A stretch of 64,000 nucleotides of DNA from Melampsora larici-populina 98AG31 (GCF_000204055.1 NW_006768881.1:1-64000); one strand, 5' to 3'; shown: positions 35,563 to 47,471, numbered from the stretch's first letter. Translations and numbers: made by a program. Notes: generated by a model from the letters alone, not told the origin.

Positions 35563-35890
35563 TCATACAAGTTAAAGGAAGACCGTGTTCAGCGGCAAAA
35601 CTCCCAAAACTCCCAATCCCTATTCCAAATTTTGAGGTTTGCGCATCCTGATCATTTAATTTCATCATCACGTGTTCTACCATCACCTTCATTTGCCACT
35701 TGCAAAACACCTAAATCCTCATCTTATTAACCTCACTTCGCCTCTTTCCAATCACTTGACTGCTTGAACACCACTCTTGAAGCATATTGCACCGGTCTCC
35801 GCTCCTAATAAATCACACTCATCCTGTCTTCTTGACTATGACGGTTCTTGACTCAAGAGTCGAGTTGCTGCTCACCCGTGCCGCCATTGC
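35563..35890 (+). repeat. Dispersed repeat A, copy 2
   Basis: Partner of 10625-10955. It begins TCATACAAGTTAAAGG right at the CTAG terminus; copy 1 begins TCATTCAAGTTAAAGG after TATA. A TC start would suit a Helitron 5' end placed head-to-tail behind another element, but this is speculative. Confidence 0.7.
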
Positions 35891-36524
35891 TGATATCGAG
35901 CTTCTTCCTAGCAATTCATGATCAAATCAACCGATCCTCAGTCCAGCAATTCATTAAATAACCTGATCCTCAGTCTGACAACAACTACAAAACTATTGAA
36001 CCGATTCAGAAAGATAAGAAAACAACCTTCAGTCAATCTAATGAGACTATAGAATCAATCCAAAACAACAAGAAAACAAAGTTTGCTCAATCTAATGTAC
36101 CCATCAAACCAATCCAACTGAATAAGGAGATTGTATTTGGAGAAATTGATGAACCCATCAAAACAACCATCAGATCAGAACCAACTCAAACCAAACCTGA
36201 AAAAGATGCTAATTCTTCATCAATATTGAAGAAAGAAAACTCATCCAAAGACGAAGTTGAAAAAGTCAACTCGAGAGATGATGGACGAGAGGATCCCGCA
36301 TCTTTGGAGCATCCCCATTGATGTTTCATTTTGTGACTGTCTTCTCATTTCCTTCATTACCACTCGATACTTGGTTTTGTTACCATCATGGTCCATTGAT
36401 CTGCTACTCACGCTGGGTCTTGGTACACCTCTTCCCGTCAGGTCATCTCACTTCATGCCAATTGATAGGTGGTATAACTTTATAGTCCAGCAGCGATCAA
36501 ACCTTCACTTGATGTTCATTTGAA
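35891..36524. other. No recognisable gene
   Basis: Short frames; possibly the first, unrecognisable part of the following MEMO1-like pseudogene. Confidence 0.35.
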
Positions 36525-37715
36525 ACTGTCAGGGAAACATCAGCTAACAAGCTCAGGAATGAGATCAACACATGGCTCGAAGCTGCCCATCCTAAGGCTG
36601 AGACGACAGAGGAGAGGCAAGATTGGCGAAAGGTCGCAATGCCAGTGCCGATCAGTCACTGTAAGGAGGTCATCGCGCCGTGGGTTCACCTACTCGCTAT
36701 CTCTGAGGTGAACCTGCTCACTGCCCAATCTCACGTCCGACACTAGGCATGTAGGATACTTGTATTCTGGTTTGACTGCCGCTTGGGCTTATAAGACCAT
36801 TGATCCTTCTGTGATGTGAATAGCTGAGTGTCAAAGGCAGGAAACATGTAGTGCACTGAGGTTATCCTTTGTCCCATGTTTACCTTGATGGCTGCGCACT
36901 GTCTGGATGCGAAGCATACAAGATTCCTCTAGGCAATCTTGAGATTGACATACAAGGTTGCTTCTCCTTGGCTTCTCCTTGTTTCTCCTTTGACGCATCT
37001 TGCCAAACTGAGTTTCGTCTCAATCTGTTTCAATCTTCATATTTCTGATCGGCCATCTCAGTTACCTTGGAATTGGCGCAATGGAGATGGATATCAAAAC
37101 TGATAAGGCCGAACATAGTATCGAACTCCATCTTCCTTATGTCCGACACATTTCAAAGAGTTTGTAATACTAAGTTTTCAAATAATCAGTCCGATCTTGT
37201 GTTTGTACAAATAACTAATCAGTCTTTTTTCTTCAAACCTTGCTGTATTATAGTCAGACCATCACCAATGTCCCTATACTTATAGGATCAATATCTTCTG
37301 AGAAAGAATTTATCTATGGCAAAGTATTGCAACCCTATCTCCTTTCACCGGAAAACCTTTTTGTCATCTCATCTGACTTTTGTCACTGGTGAGTCACCAC
37401 ATGATATCTTATATTTTGACACAGATACCATGTTTTATTCGCTGACCCATTGTTTTCATTGGCACATCAATTGGACATACAAAGTGGGCTCACGTTTTTC
37501 CTACACTTATTATAAAGACCTGGCGCGCAAATTGAGTTCCGGTGCATCTCCTCCAGCAACGCCAATTTACCAATCAATCGAGGCATTAGACCAGGAAGCG
37601 CTTAAGATACTTGAAAGCCTGTCTCATTCGGAATTCAGCCGTTACCTTTCTCAAACTAAGAACAATATATGTGGTTGTCCAGTCAATGCGTCCCAGCTTG
37701 TGATAGTATTGTGAG
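36525..37715 (+). pseudogene. MEMO1: MEMO1-like (AmmeMemoRadiSam B family) pseudogene
   Basis: Ordered blocks of the MEMO1 family in changing frames: SANKLRNEINTWLEAAHP and VAMPVPISHCKEVIAPW (36534-36690), GYLYSGLTAAWAYKTIDPSV (36749-36815), SHVYLDGCALSGCEAYKIPL with GNLEIDIQ (36870-36955), MEMDIKTDKAEHSIELHLPY (37080-37140), and SRFSYTYYKDLARK, IYQSIEALDQEALKIL, NICG (37480-37690). The conserved APHAGY His position reads Trp and the ICGRHP motif reads ICGCP, so catalysis or metal binding would be lost. Introns appear retained between blocks. The protein is a conserved dioxygenase-like cytosolic factor. Many frame changes show it is long dead. Confidence 0.82.
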
Positions 37716-37914
37716 TTATGCTTCTGCGTTTGTAAGTCTTGGATTAGAAGACGCCAAAGTACTACAATGTCAACCTATTCGTGCGAGTCACAATACTTGA
37801 CAAGTCATACAAATACAAACAAGGCTAACAGCTCATCATGAGTAACAAATCTGATATCTACAAATTGTAGAATTGAGGTTAATTTGTTGATCTGTTTTTT
37901 TCTGTTTCAGTCAA

Positions 37915-39720
37915 TCGAACTCAAACCAACTTGGTATGATACATCTTACTTACCACCACTACTTTCAACCAGTAAATCTAAAATCCTTACACCACAACGG
38001 ATCAAATCATTACATGCAGGAGGTCAATTTGTCTACAAATCTTAACTCATCAGACAGAATCCTTGAGATCATCAGTTAACAAACTCAAAAAAGGATCATA
38101 CATGAATCACACGATCAAATTCACAATCTCAGAATCAGATAAAATATTTATACACGAGATTTCAACAGCAGGAACTTTGAGCGATAAGCTTTCTGCGTTG
38201 ATCTTAGTGATCTTTTCTTCACCTTTACTTGCAAACTTGCACAGATTCCTTTTGATTTGTAAAAAACATCAAGAGGTGAAGCTGGAAAATTGATTAGAGG
38301 ATTAGCTCATTGGTTAGAAAAATTAAATCATTCTGGTTTACCTGATCAAAAGTCAAAAAGTTTTCAAGATCAAAATGAAGGACTTGGAAGTTTGAGATTT
38401 GAGAATGAACAGCTTTGGGAAGGATTCAAGAGAGTTTGATGAGAGGTCCGAAGAACATGTGCTTGGATATGAGTGGTTGGCTGTTTGTTGTTTTGAGGAT
38501 TGGTTCAAGAAATGATATCTAGAATTCTTGGGAATCATTGAAGTAAGCTGTTCTTTCATTGAAAATCTACAATTCTTAGGTAGAGAAACTGATTAAAATG
38601 AAATAAATTGGATTGGCATTAGAAAAGTTTGCATAATGTTTCAGTTTTCAATCAAATTCAAAGTGTTTCATGGCTCTATTATTCATCAAGTTTAGAAGCA
38701 GAACAAGAACAAAACTTATTGAGATTATTAGTGAATAAATTAGGAGATTGAGAAAACACAGTATGTTAAGTTGTTATCTTTCACAAATCTTACAATTACA
38801 TCTGGTAATGAAATCTATAATCACACAAGGAATCTCAGGATTAATGTTCAAATTTGAAGATTCTAATAAAGATGAAAATGTCACCAATTCCAAAAATTGA
38901 AAAGGATTATGTAAAGTTCAAGATCATTTGTATTATGGTACTATTGCATTAAATAAAATCACTTTGGGAAAAGATGAAGATGAATCAGTTGCAAAAAATA
39001 ATTGAGGTTTATTTTGAATTGTTTAAAGGGATTTTAGGAAAAACAGAAAAAGAATAAGGAGAAGAAGAAGGGATAGAAAGGAATGAAAAATCAAATGAAG
39101 AAGAGATTAAAGCAAATGAAATAAAGCAAGAAGAAAGATTGAAACAAAATAGGGGTAAAAAGGAATTAGAAATAGGGATCAAGGAAGACTTAATAATCAA
39201 AGAGCATAAAGCAAATTATTAAGTGCAATCTTCACTGGATTTTATTGTTCATTACCTGATGGTAAGATTGATGATGATGGATTAAAGGATGAGATTTGAA
39301 ATTTATTCAAGATTTTATATTCTACTAATTCATATGTTTTTAGACAATCTTCAACATTAATTTATCATTTAATCAAGTTTCATCAATTTTTGATCAAGAT
39401 TTCTCAACATCCACTTTTGTGAATCTTTTGTTTGAAGCTCTTAAAAAAGATCAATGCATGCAAATAGTTGAAAGTTTTGTAAGAAGGATCCTTCAGGGGT
39501 TGATCTTTGATCAAGCTCCATTTATTTGTTCTGCTTTAGTCTTAGTTGGTTATGTAAGTGGGATCCTTCTTAATTTTTATTTATCAATTTCAAGATTAAC
39601 ATACTTTTTTATTGAAGATGTCAACTTTTTCTCAATGATTGTTAATCATCTCCTTGATTTGTCAAGCTTATTTACAATCTAATCCTACCATTTCTCCTTT
39701 GCCACCAAATGCAATGGAAA
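37915..39720 (+). pseudogene. MAK21: MAK21/NOC1 (CBF-domain ribosome biogenesis factor) pseudogene
   Basis: Readable in order: KPTWYDTSYLPPLL (37925-37975), TAGTLSDKLSALILVIFSSP (38165-38225), AVCCFEDWFKK (38465-38515), EQEQNLLRLLVNKLGD (38705-38755), FKFEDSNKDE (38850-38880), YFELFKGILGK (39010-39045), LSAIFTGFYCSLPDGKIDDD (39220-39280), LFKILYSTNS and TLIYHLI, then LLFEALKKDQ and QAPFICSALVLVGY (39420-39555). This follows the MAK21/CEBPZ order through the CBF domain. NOC1 works with NOC2 in export of pre-60S particles. Several stops and frame changes are present, and introns seem retained. It directly follows the MEMO1 pseudogene on the same strand. Confidence 0.82.
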
Positions 39721-40265
39721 ACCATGTATGTGGTAAGATCTATCAAACTGTTTCATAAGATAATCAACTTTACAACATCTCACAAATCAGTTCTCATTTT
39801 GAAAACCCAAAACAATTAAACTATTTGGATTTAGTAAGTTTTGGTGTCTTATATGAATTTAAAAGCCATCTTCAATTCATCAACAATTTAGTTCAAGTTA
39901 TATAATCAAATCTCAATTTGGATTCAATCCATCAACCTTGCATCAAATCAAGAATGATTAGAGTTCTATCTGTCAGTAGTCATCTCAATTGTTAAAACAT
40001 ATCAAATCATTAATAATCCCTAATGCCATCTTTTGTTCAAAAGTCTACATCACAGATTGAGCAAATTTTCAGTGTAAGAATTCAGGAATCAGCTGGAATC
40101 AAAATCTTACTACAATTGATTAATACTGAGCCTTGGAAACAGATGGTGGGTGATCTCAGTTTTTCTATTTTGTAATCTTAGAAGGTTGAATAAATTAATG
40201 TGTTTGAGCATGGTGTACTAGATTATTTGACAATTTGAAGATCTTCTCCCTGTGCATATATATCA
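39721..40265. other. No recognisable gene; possibly the decayed 3' end of the MAK21-like copy
   Basis: Short frames such as QLNYLDLVSFGVLYEFKSHL at 39815-39875 show no family match that I can defend. Confidence 0.35.
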
Positions 40266-40292
40266 CTAGCACAATTGGGCGGCAGGCGCCGC
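40266..40292 (-). mobile_element. Helitron-like 3' terminus, copy 4 (minus strand)
   Basis: Read on the minus strand: hairpin GCGGCGCCTGCCGC (40292-40279), spacer, TTGTGCTAG ending at 40266, then T. The loop differs by one base from the other copies. The element body would extend to higher coordinates and include the telomeric tract. Confidence 0.6.
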
Positions 40293-40464
40293 ACTGACAT
40301 TTTTGTCAAAACCTGAAGAATAATTATGGGGTGTTTCTGTAGATACTTTGAGGATTTGGTGTGCTCCCAGGCGCACCTGAACTCTGACACATTGGTTTTG
40401 TGCTTTTTGTGCCACACCCTGTATGACTGCATGGTGCACATTGTGTAAACCATAGTATATCCTG

Positions 40465-40539
40465 CCCTAAGCCTAACCCCTAAACCTAAACCTAAACCTA
40501 ACCCCTAACCCTAACCCTAACCCTAACCCTAACCCTAAC
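40465..40539. repeat. Interstitial telomeric repeat tract (CCCTAA)n
   Basis: About 75 bp: degenerate CCTAAACCTAAA/CCCCTAA units at the left and at least six perfect CCCTAA units at the right. The C-rich strand reads left to right, as at a left chromosome end, but unique sequence lies on both sides. Confidence 0.93.
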
Positions 40540-41474
40540 AGTTCCTAACCAGTTTTTACTTCTTGAGTCTCATCAGGGATTTGAGGTTTTTATCTTTATT
40601 AGTTGTCCTTGTGTGCAACAATTACAAATTGCCAATCAATGATTCAAGATGATAGTCATTTTGTGTTTCATAGCTATCTTGCAATGGTTTTCTCAGTATT
40701 TCAATACTGTAGCATCATCTCTCATTTTCCTAATGTCACTACATACCCACTCCAATCAGTTGAGCTTTCAGTTCTCATCAAGGTGTAAATGACCCAGGTG
40801 GATTGATCAAAAGAATCTGATTGGACAAAGTTTGATGATAGCGAACAACGGTTAATGTAGAAAGCAAAAGGTATAAGAAATATAAAAGAAGGAAATTTAT
40901 AATTCACATATATGTAGTAATACATATCATGTTTAGATGGGTACGGGTTTTTTTACTGAAGGCAACTGTCGAAAACAATATTGTGTATCATTTTTTTAAA
41001 TTCAGTAAGAATTCCAGGATCAAAAGTAAAACATGACCTATTGAACTTCAAAAAGAAGAGGCTTGGATAGCAATGATAATCAAATAAATGTACTTGTATG
41101 AATGTTAAGGAAAATCATTGGAGTCAACCTATGAGCTCATTCAAGACTTTTGAAAAACACAAAGAAGAGATCAATACAAAGATGGAAGAAAAGGAAAAGA
41201 GTAGTATGTGAGAAATATACCTTCTTGACATGATGATAAATCAATTGATAACCGACTCTTATCTTGACTCCTTTGCATAAAATATTCTCAATTGCATCTT
41301 ATGGTCAAGAGCTTCTAAGAAAACTACTGGGCCAATATGTGAATGGCTCATTCACTTTACATAATTTGAGTTCATTAGTCTTACATGAATGTGGATTGTG
41401 ATGATATGGATTATACATGAATTACTAATGTGTTGTGTATTATAAGACAACTTTATCTCTTCTGCTTCTTCATT
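40540..41474. other. No recognisable gene
   Basis: AT-rich with short frames only. It may be part of the minus-strand Helitron-like element ending at 40266. Confidence 0.4.
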
Positions 41475-42109
41475 CACAAGGACCGCCAGATCCCCCCTCG
41501 ACGTCGTGGGGGGTTGGCAGCCTCGCAAACGTGTTGCAAATGTGTCCAATCCTATGTGCCTTTGTGTGTCCTAGCCTTAGGCAGTGTTTAGGCAAAACTT
41601 CCATGATCGCAAGCCTGACCATCTTTAAGCTCTCAGCTTGGGCTGAACATGGACATTCCGCTCAGAAAACTGGATGAGCCAGCTATCTGGAAAAGTGAAC
41701 TTTGACATTTCACAAAGGAAAATGTCAACAGACCTCCATGTAGTATCACATGCAAGACATTTTGTCTTTTTATGAATCAGATTGATCATCATTTTCAATT
41801 CAATCCATCGATTTCACTACTCAATAATCAACAAAAGCATTCTTAAGACTTTATGAAAATGAAGAACAACAAATCATATAGTCAACTCAAGAACTCATCA
41901 GTTTCATAGCAGATGCACTGCCACCACCCAATCAAAAACAATCTATCAATTCAATTCATCAATCTTCATTACTTTCAATTCCAATTCCATCAAAACATTC
42001 ATCACTCAATCTTCACTTTCAACTTTCCATCAATTCATCAATTCATTCATCATCTTCTATTGCTTTGATGATTCAACGCACATCTGGATATTGAACTCTT
42101 ATCTCATTT

Positions 42110-42625
42110 GTTTAATTAGATCACGATTGCTACTACTGCAACTCAAGCCTTTGCTGAACAAATCAAGGCGATTGACAATGAATTGAATAGATTACAAGGC
42201 ATTGTACCACATGTTGAGATGAAGATTACTAGATCAGAGATGGTCAAACAACTTGAAGAGGCTAGACAAACTATTGAGGATATCAGGTAAAGTTTATATT
42301 TCTATTTGAATCCGAATGAGATGCTGAACTTTAAACTGACAAAGATTATGAAAAGATCTTACAAGTAGGAGGAGTGAAACTAAGAACAATGAATTGCAAT
42401 CCAATCGATTAACTAAATCAGAAGTTACGCTTAATAAATCAAAACGAGATTTTGAAAAGTACACAAGAAGTTTAGAAAAGAATTCAGAAGAATTGAATTC
42501 GATTGCGATTGGATTAGAAGAACTTGAAGGAAAGAATTCAGTGATGGTAGCTGAAACTGAAGCTATGAGAGAAAGAAAGCTTTTGAAGGTGGTTGGTATG
42601 AATGTATTGAACTTGAAGAACTAAA
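42110..42625 (+). pseudogene. SMC4-like coiled-coil fragment inside CACTA element 1
   Basis: Two blocks separated by a likely intron (donor GTAAAG near 42288, acceptor TAG near 42369): QAFAEQIKAIDNELNRLQGI with EARQTIEDIR, then RLTKSEVTLNKSKRDFEKYT, RSLEKNSEELNSI, LEELEGKNSVM. The heptad pattern and the TKxEV...K..RD.EK...SLEKN run resemble the coiled-coil arm of fungal condensin SMC4. The assignment to SMC4 rather than another SMC-like protein is tentative. No head domains are present. Confidence 0.45.
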
Positions 42626-42714
42626 GGTTGGATTCTCTCGATCTACATTGCTTAATGCTTGACTTATTCACTTTACCATTTGATTTGCTGACTTGATATT
42701 TTTGATCATACATA

Positions 42715-43026
42715 GTCATTACGAACGATTCCTATGCATCCTTTCATCATCCCGCTCTATGACACATTTTTACATTCTACTACTTGTGAACTTCATTTCA
42801 TATTCGAATGTATGGAGGAAAATCTTTATCAGCTTACTAAATTTAGAAAAGGTCGACCATTGGCGGATGGTCTCATAGCCTGTATCTTTGAGCAAATTGT
42901 ATTAGGACTTCATCATGTTCATTCTTGTGGTTACTTTCATCATGATATGAAACCTGAAAACTTACTTATCACTACAACGGGTCTCACCAATTACCCTCAA
43001 GGAAATTGTAGAGTCTTGAATGATTG
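42715..43026 (+). pseudogene. Ime2/MAK-type protein kinase fragment inside CACTA element 1
   Basis: Part of a kinase catalytic domain: HPFIIPLYDTFLH, ELHFIFECMEENLYQLTKFR, GRPLADGLIACIFEQIVLGL, HHVHSCGYFHHDMKPENLLI and TTTGLT. NLYQLxKxRxG plus GYFHRDxKPENLL is typical of the Ime2/Crk1 group that controls meiosis and morphogenesis in fungi. The catalytic HRD is HHD here (CGT to CAT), so it would be inactive. The glycine loop, VAIK lysine and DFG are outside the fragment. It has no stop within ~100 codons, so capture may be fairly recent. Confidence 0.75.
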
Positions 43027-44150
43027 AACGAGTCATTGAGGGCGAGATTGGTTTGATTGGTACGAGTGATAGTCGATGTGAAATTGTATATTTACAAGAT
43101 TAAATGAAAATCTCATACACTGGATCATAGAGAATGAAAACCCGAGAAAGGTCAATGTCTTCTGAATGGTGCATGAATGATTGTAAGAAAATAAACTTGA
43201 CTGTTATGAAAAGATGATGAGAATGGTCTCAATGGGCTATCAGTGACATCTTGATTGAGATCAAAGAATGTATCTTTGGTTTCAAAATCGATATAAAGGA
43301 TTGATTTGATCAAATGAGGATGCTTAGATACAAACACTTTGGCTTTCAACCCAAAGAAATTGTTCAAAAAACAACAAGACAATCAGATGTAATGTAATGA
43401 AAAAGATCAAGAGAATTACACTTACGCTCCATGACCATGACCTACCACAATAAAACCAGATTGACTGATTCCATTCCAATCTTTTTTGAATTTGATCAAA
43501 TGCACCAATTTGTTTCAAGAGTTTATCCATCACTTTTATACTATCTGGGATTTTAGTCATACATAGGTAAATTCATAGTGATTGTGTGAGGTGAGACTGA
43601 AGATTGTTGATCTTCAACTTGACAATGTATAGTTGTTGATCATGTTGCGTTTGATGTGTTCGATGAGTTGGAAGTTGATGTGGTGGGGGATGAAATTGTG
43701 ATGAGGTCAATTGTGGTGGTCGTGGTTGAACAAATGGGCAGATGGATTAAGAATAGGTCATTGTAAAGGCATGCAATTGATCACGGGGATTGGTTTCTCG
43801 GAATCCCGGTTAGCCAATAGTCCAACAGGAGACCTGTGATGAGGCACCGAGCTGGAGGAGAGATATATCATTAAAGGTGTGACACAAGGTTTATGTGTGT
43901 GTCAGATTGTGAAATGTCTAAGTCTCAGCGACAAGACTCAGTTGTGGGCCTCTCAAGAATAGCCCTATGTTCCCTAAAGCTTAGAGGATTGGCTGAACGT
44001 GCAGGGCTGTTCATTAAGACTTTTGTGCTAAGGCGGTGGAGCAATGCATATCTGAGCTGCTCAGATAGAAATCAATTGTGATGCAGGCTGGAGACAACTG
44101 CGAGACGCCAACCCCCCTCGATGTCAAGGGGGGATCTGGCGGTCCTTGTG

Positions 44151-45584
44151 ATTACACAGCATACTAACAAGAATCATGTCATTATTGAATCAAATCCAAA
44201 GAGTTATTCAACTGAATTAGGCTGGATATGAGAAATTGTAGATTTCTGTGTTGAATAACATTTGATTGTACAGGACCAAGTCCAGAGTCTATTGATTCCA
44301 TATGATTTATTGGCCTGATTGTTTTGGATTCTTGGTCCGTACATTTTTGAATTTGTTCTTGTGATTTGTCATATGATTTGATAATGTTTTTGTGTGATTT
44401 AAAACATGGAATGTTTAATATATTGAGCCATGTGATAGCTTTAAATGATGATCCATTGGTTTTTCTAAGTCCTGGCACAAATGCAATCAAATAAAATCCA
44501 GGTGACATCAATTTAAAACCCTATAAAGAATGAATAAATATTTGAAGTGAGTATCAAGGCTCTATGGGAAAAAAGACAAAAGAAAAGCCAGCTTGATAGT
44601 GAGGTCCAGTTAAAGATGAATGACTATCAATGGAGAGTTGAGTTGAGACTACCTAAATTGTTTGTAATGAAAAATAAAGCTGCACTGTGAAACATGTGAA
44701 GTTAGATGCTTGATACCTTTTCATCATCCATATTTTGGGAATTTTGTGTTTTAGTAAAGAGGTGTTGATGGTTATGTCAATAATGAATTGCTCAAGTTGT
44801 TTGAATCACAAGACTTGAAGCTTGATTGAGTTCTTGTTCACAAATATCCATATGAAGTACTTATCCATTGATGTAATCAATGTCAGTTGTTGCTGAGCAC
44901 ATCAAGCAGGTTCATTCACAAATCATTTATAGGTTTAGATCTGGAGCTTCTGGATTATTATCCATAGCACTGAAATGCATCAAACAATATCTTTCATCTT
45001 CAAGTGATGATTTGGAAGCAGGTCATGAGCATTTGAACGTGTGTTGTAACTTCAATAAGAGCCATCCAACATGCTCAATATTTTTACCTTCTGATTGTGA
45101 AAACTTCACTGCATAATCTTCAGATTTTGCAATACCCCTTGGTTCCAATTTGCCATGAATGAATCATTCCCACGAGAAGGTCTTTTATACAAAGATTTTT
45201 CTATGATTACAGATAACAATATAACTGTATTTCATGGGTATTCAATTTCTCCTTGATCAAAATACAACACATTTCCTTTGCATCCATTTGCATCTATCTT
45301 AAAAAGTAATAATCTATCTTAAAAAGCAATAACAACATAAAAGGTATATCCTCATACTATTTTGCATTTTTGATCCATATCAAAGACAGTTGCATGGATT
45401 TTTTCGATCAGCCTCACCAAAACTGAAACTAAAACTAAAAAAGGAACACAAAAAAGTATATGATATCCTGAAGAAAACCTTTCATAAAAAATAAAAACTA
45501 CAGCTGTTAAAAAAACTCTGTGTAAAAAAAGGGTAACAACGAAAAATATTGAATGACTTGTTTTTTTCATGTATCATTCACAGC
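44151..45584. other. No recognisable gene
   Basis: Several short frames, for example minus-strand 44182-44511, without a family I can support. Confidence 0.4.
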
Positions 45585-46175
45585 AGATAACAATGCATTC
45601 CTTCAATTGTTTGCCTAGGTCTAATTTCATTACATAATCCATGCATATTAAATGGAGTTAATTTGATATGAGAGATGATTTGATCGATTTTGGAAACTTG
45701 ATTGGTTTGACTTTGGTTCCAAAGTGATGGAGGTCCTTGGTTTGATAATTGGTTTAAAAGTTTCAAGTATGAATAAAATAATGTATTTAATAGCGCTTGT
45801 AATGCTTCTTTACATTCTACAAAAAATCGAATCATTCAAAAACGTCAGCTTGTCTGTTTGAAGTTTCTATGATCAAAATCATTGAAAAATTTGATTGATA
45901 TATAAAGAAATATTCAAAATTACCCATATTCCCTTCATATAACTTTGGCATACCTTCCAACATAGCTCTAGAAGATTTACCAGGCCAAGTTTCCCAATCA
46001 CCAAAACAAGTAAACCCACCTCTTTCTTCAATAAAATCCAGATTAGGTGGTTCAATTAATGTCTTGAAATGAATCCCTTCATTCACTTCTTCTTTTAAAT
46101 CTTGACAATTTTCTTTAATTAATTGTTTTTGTAATTTTGGATTGAAGGTTTTGGATGACCGATTTAGTTTTGGTA
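45585..46175 (-). pseudogene. Mediator subunit MED7-like pseudogene
   Basis: Minus strand. The upstream block reads LIEPPNLDFIEERGGFTCFG, DWETWPGK, LEGMPKLYEG (46075-45915). Most of the ~65-bp interruption before the second block looks like an intron. The second block reads KEALQALLNTLFYSYLKLLN, QLSNQGP, then FNMHGLCNEIRPRQTIEGM (45810-45592). The final motif resembles the MED7 signature (NMHHLxNExRPxQxxE), and the first resembles the family PPxxxWIEExGxxxxFG region. The N-terminal part is not clear. Gene order is normal and only part of the protein is readable. Confidence 0.55.
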
Positions 46176-46575
46176 CAATTCTTTTAGCTATGTAGATTTG
46201 AATTTGTTTTAGTGAATTTTAAGTATCAGGTTGATGGTGGTGGAAAGCAAGACTAATGATTCCTTCTAATCTTGAAATCACTAAAACCATAATTGCTCTA
46301 AGTTTTAAAGTTGATAATTTTGAATTAATGGTACTATTGAAGGTGTTGATGCGCATAAAATGGAAGGACTTGAAGCCGTATCAGGTGAATTAGCACATTT
46401 TTTTCATAATCGATTTGCCTAGGAGATAAACAACCAAAAAAGTTGAAGATTAGTTTTGTTGATTCAGATTCAAGATTTTTGATGATAGAAACAATAAAAA
46501 AACCTGAATCTTAGTTTGAAGATGTATTGAAGCATACCAGCATAAGTTAAACAAAAGGAACCTATAAAACTCTCA

Positions 46576-47471
46576 CACTGCAAAGATAATATATTTTTCC
46601 ATGGTGAAAAATGATTGAAACCAGCAATTGAAATGGCATGCTTCATATTGGTCCAAAAAATCTAAAAAAATCAGGTAAGTAAAATTGTGTGATTTTCTCT
46701 CTGGCGGGAGATTTTGGTGGATATAGAAAAATTCTAGCACTCTGTTTGGTGATTTCCCAGATTTTTCGGCAAGATAGACAGAAATGCAGAACTTGCACAC
46801 TCATTTAAGCCTCCAAAATTAACGCAAACAAGCCAGAAAAAAAATCATAAGTGAAGGACAGCATTCCCTTTGTTGAACATTTTTTTTGGGATCTTGCTGG
46901 CTCAGTATGTATACCATCACATTTGTATTGTTGAAACTATATATATTATGCTGACGTATGTACAAGGCTCCGAAACCACCCAGAAAAAAATTTGCAACAC
47001 AACAAAGAATGTGCCATTATGTGGAAAAAAATTCAGGATAATCCGTCCACATTTGATACATTGGTGACCCAAAATACATTCACAATTTATTTGGAAAACA
47101 GAGAACAACTTTTGGTGTTATACCTTGCATATATCCAAGACAAAGGCGCCAAAAAATACAAAAAAATCACCAAACATTACAAAGGGCATTTTTGATCTGT
47201 CCTGATTTTTCCGGATTTTTTGAACTGCTGTGAGCTTTCAGAAACCAGAAAGAGTATCAGGAATTGCTTGCTGAGTTACTTCTGAGTAAAACACTCTAAG
47301 CAACTTGAAAAAGACGTTCAAGGACAAACAGCATTGTATCTCTCTGCAATCCGTTTTCCAAGAACTTTGGGCTAAAACTGGGCCCTAAATTTCAGAAATG
47401 GTTTTTTGTCAATCATTTTAAAATAAATGCAATCATTCTTCACCACGGAAAAATATATTATCTTTGCAGTG
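46576..47471. mobile_element. CACTA-type element 2, 896 bp, non-autonomous
   Basis: Inverted repeats of ~42 bp start CACTGCAAAGATAATATATT and differ at only two positions. TCA flanks both ends (46573-46575 and 47472-47474) as a 3-bp target duplication. The terminal CACTG is a standard variant of CACTA. There is no coding sequence inside; the body is AT-rich. The near-identical ends suggest this is the youngest of the three CACTA-type elements here. Confidence 0.88.

Larger units (their letters stand above)
41475..44150. mobile_element. CACTA-type element 1, 2,676 bp, carrying host-gene fragments
   Basis: Terminal inverted repeats of ~51 bp start CACAAGGACCGCCAGATCCC and match with about five differences. 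Each contains its own C6/G6 hairpin (CCCCCCTCGACG...GGGGGG). ATT flanks both ends (41472-41474 and 44151-44153), the 3-bp target duplication expected of CACTA transposons. No transposase is inside, so it is non-autonomous. The interior has readable fragments of an SMC-like protein and of an Ime2-like kinase, each with intron-like gaps, so it looks like a gene-capturing (Pack-type) element. Confidence 0.82.

Noticed and set aside
40465..40539. A true chromosome end
   Set aside because: Over 23 kb of non-telomeric sequence follows on one side and 40 kb on the other, and the tract is short and partly degenerate.
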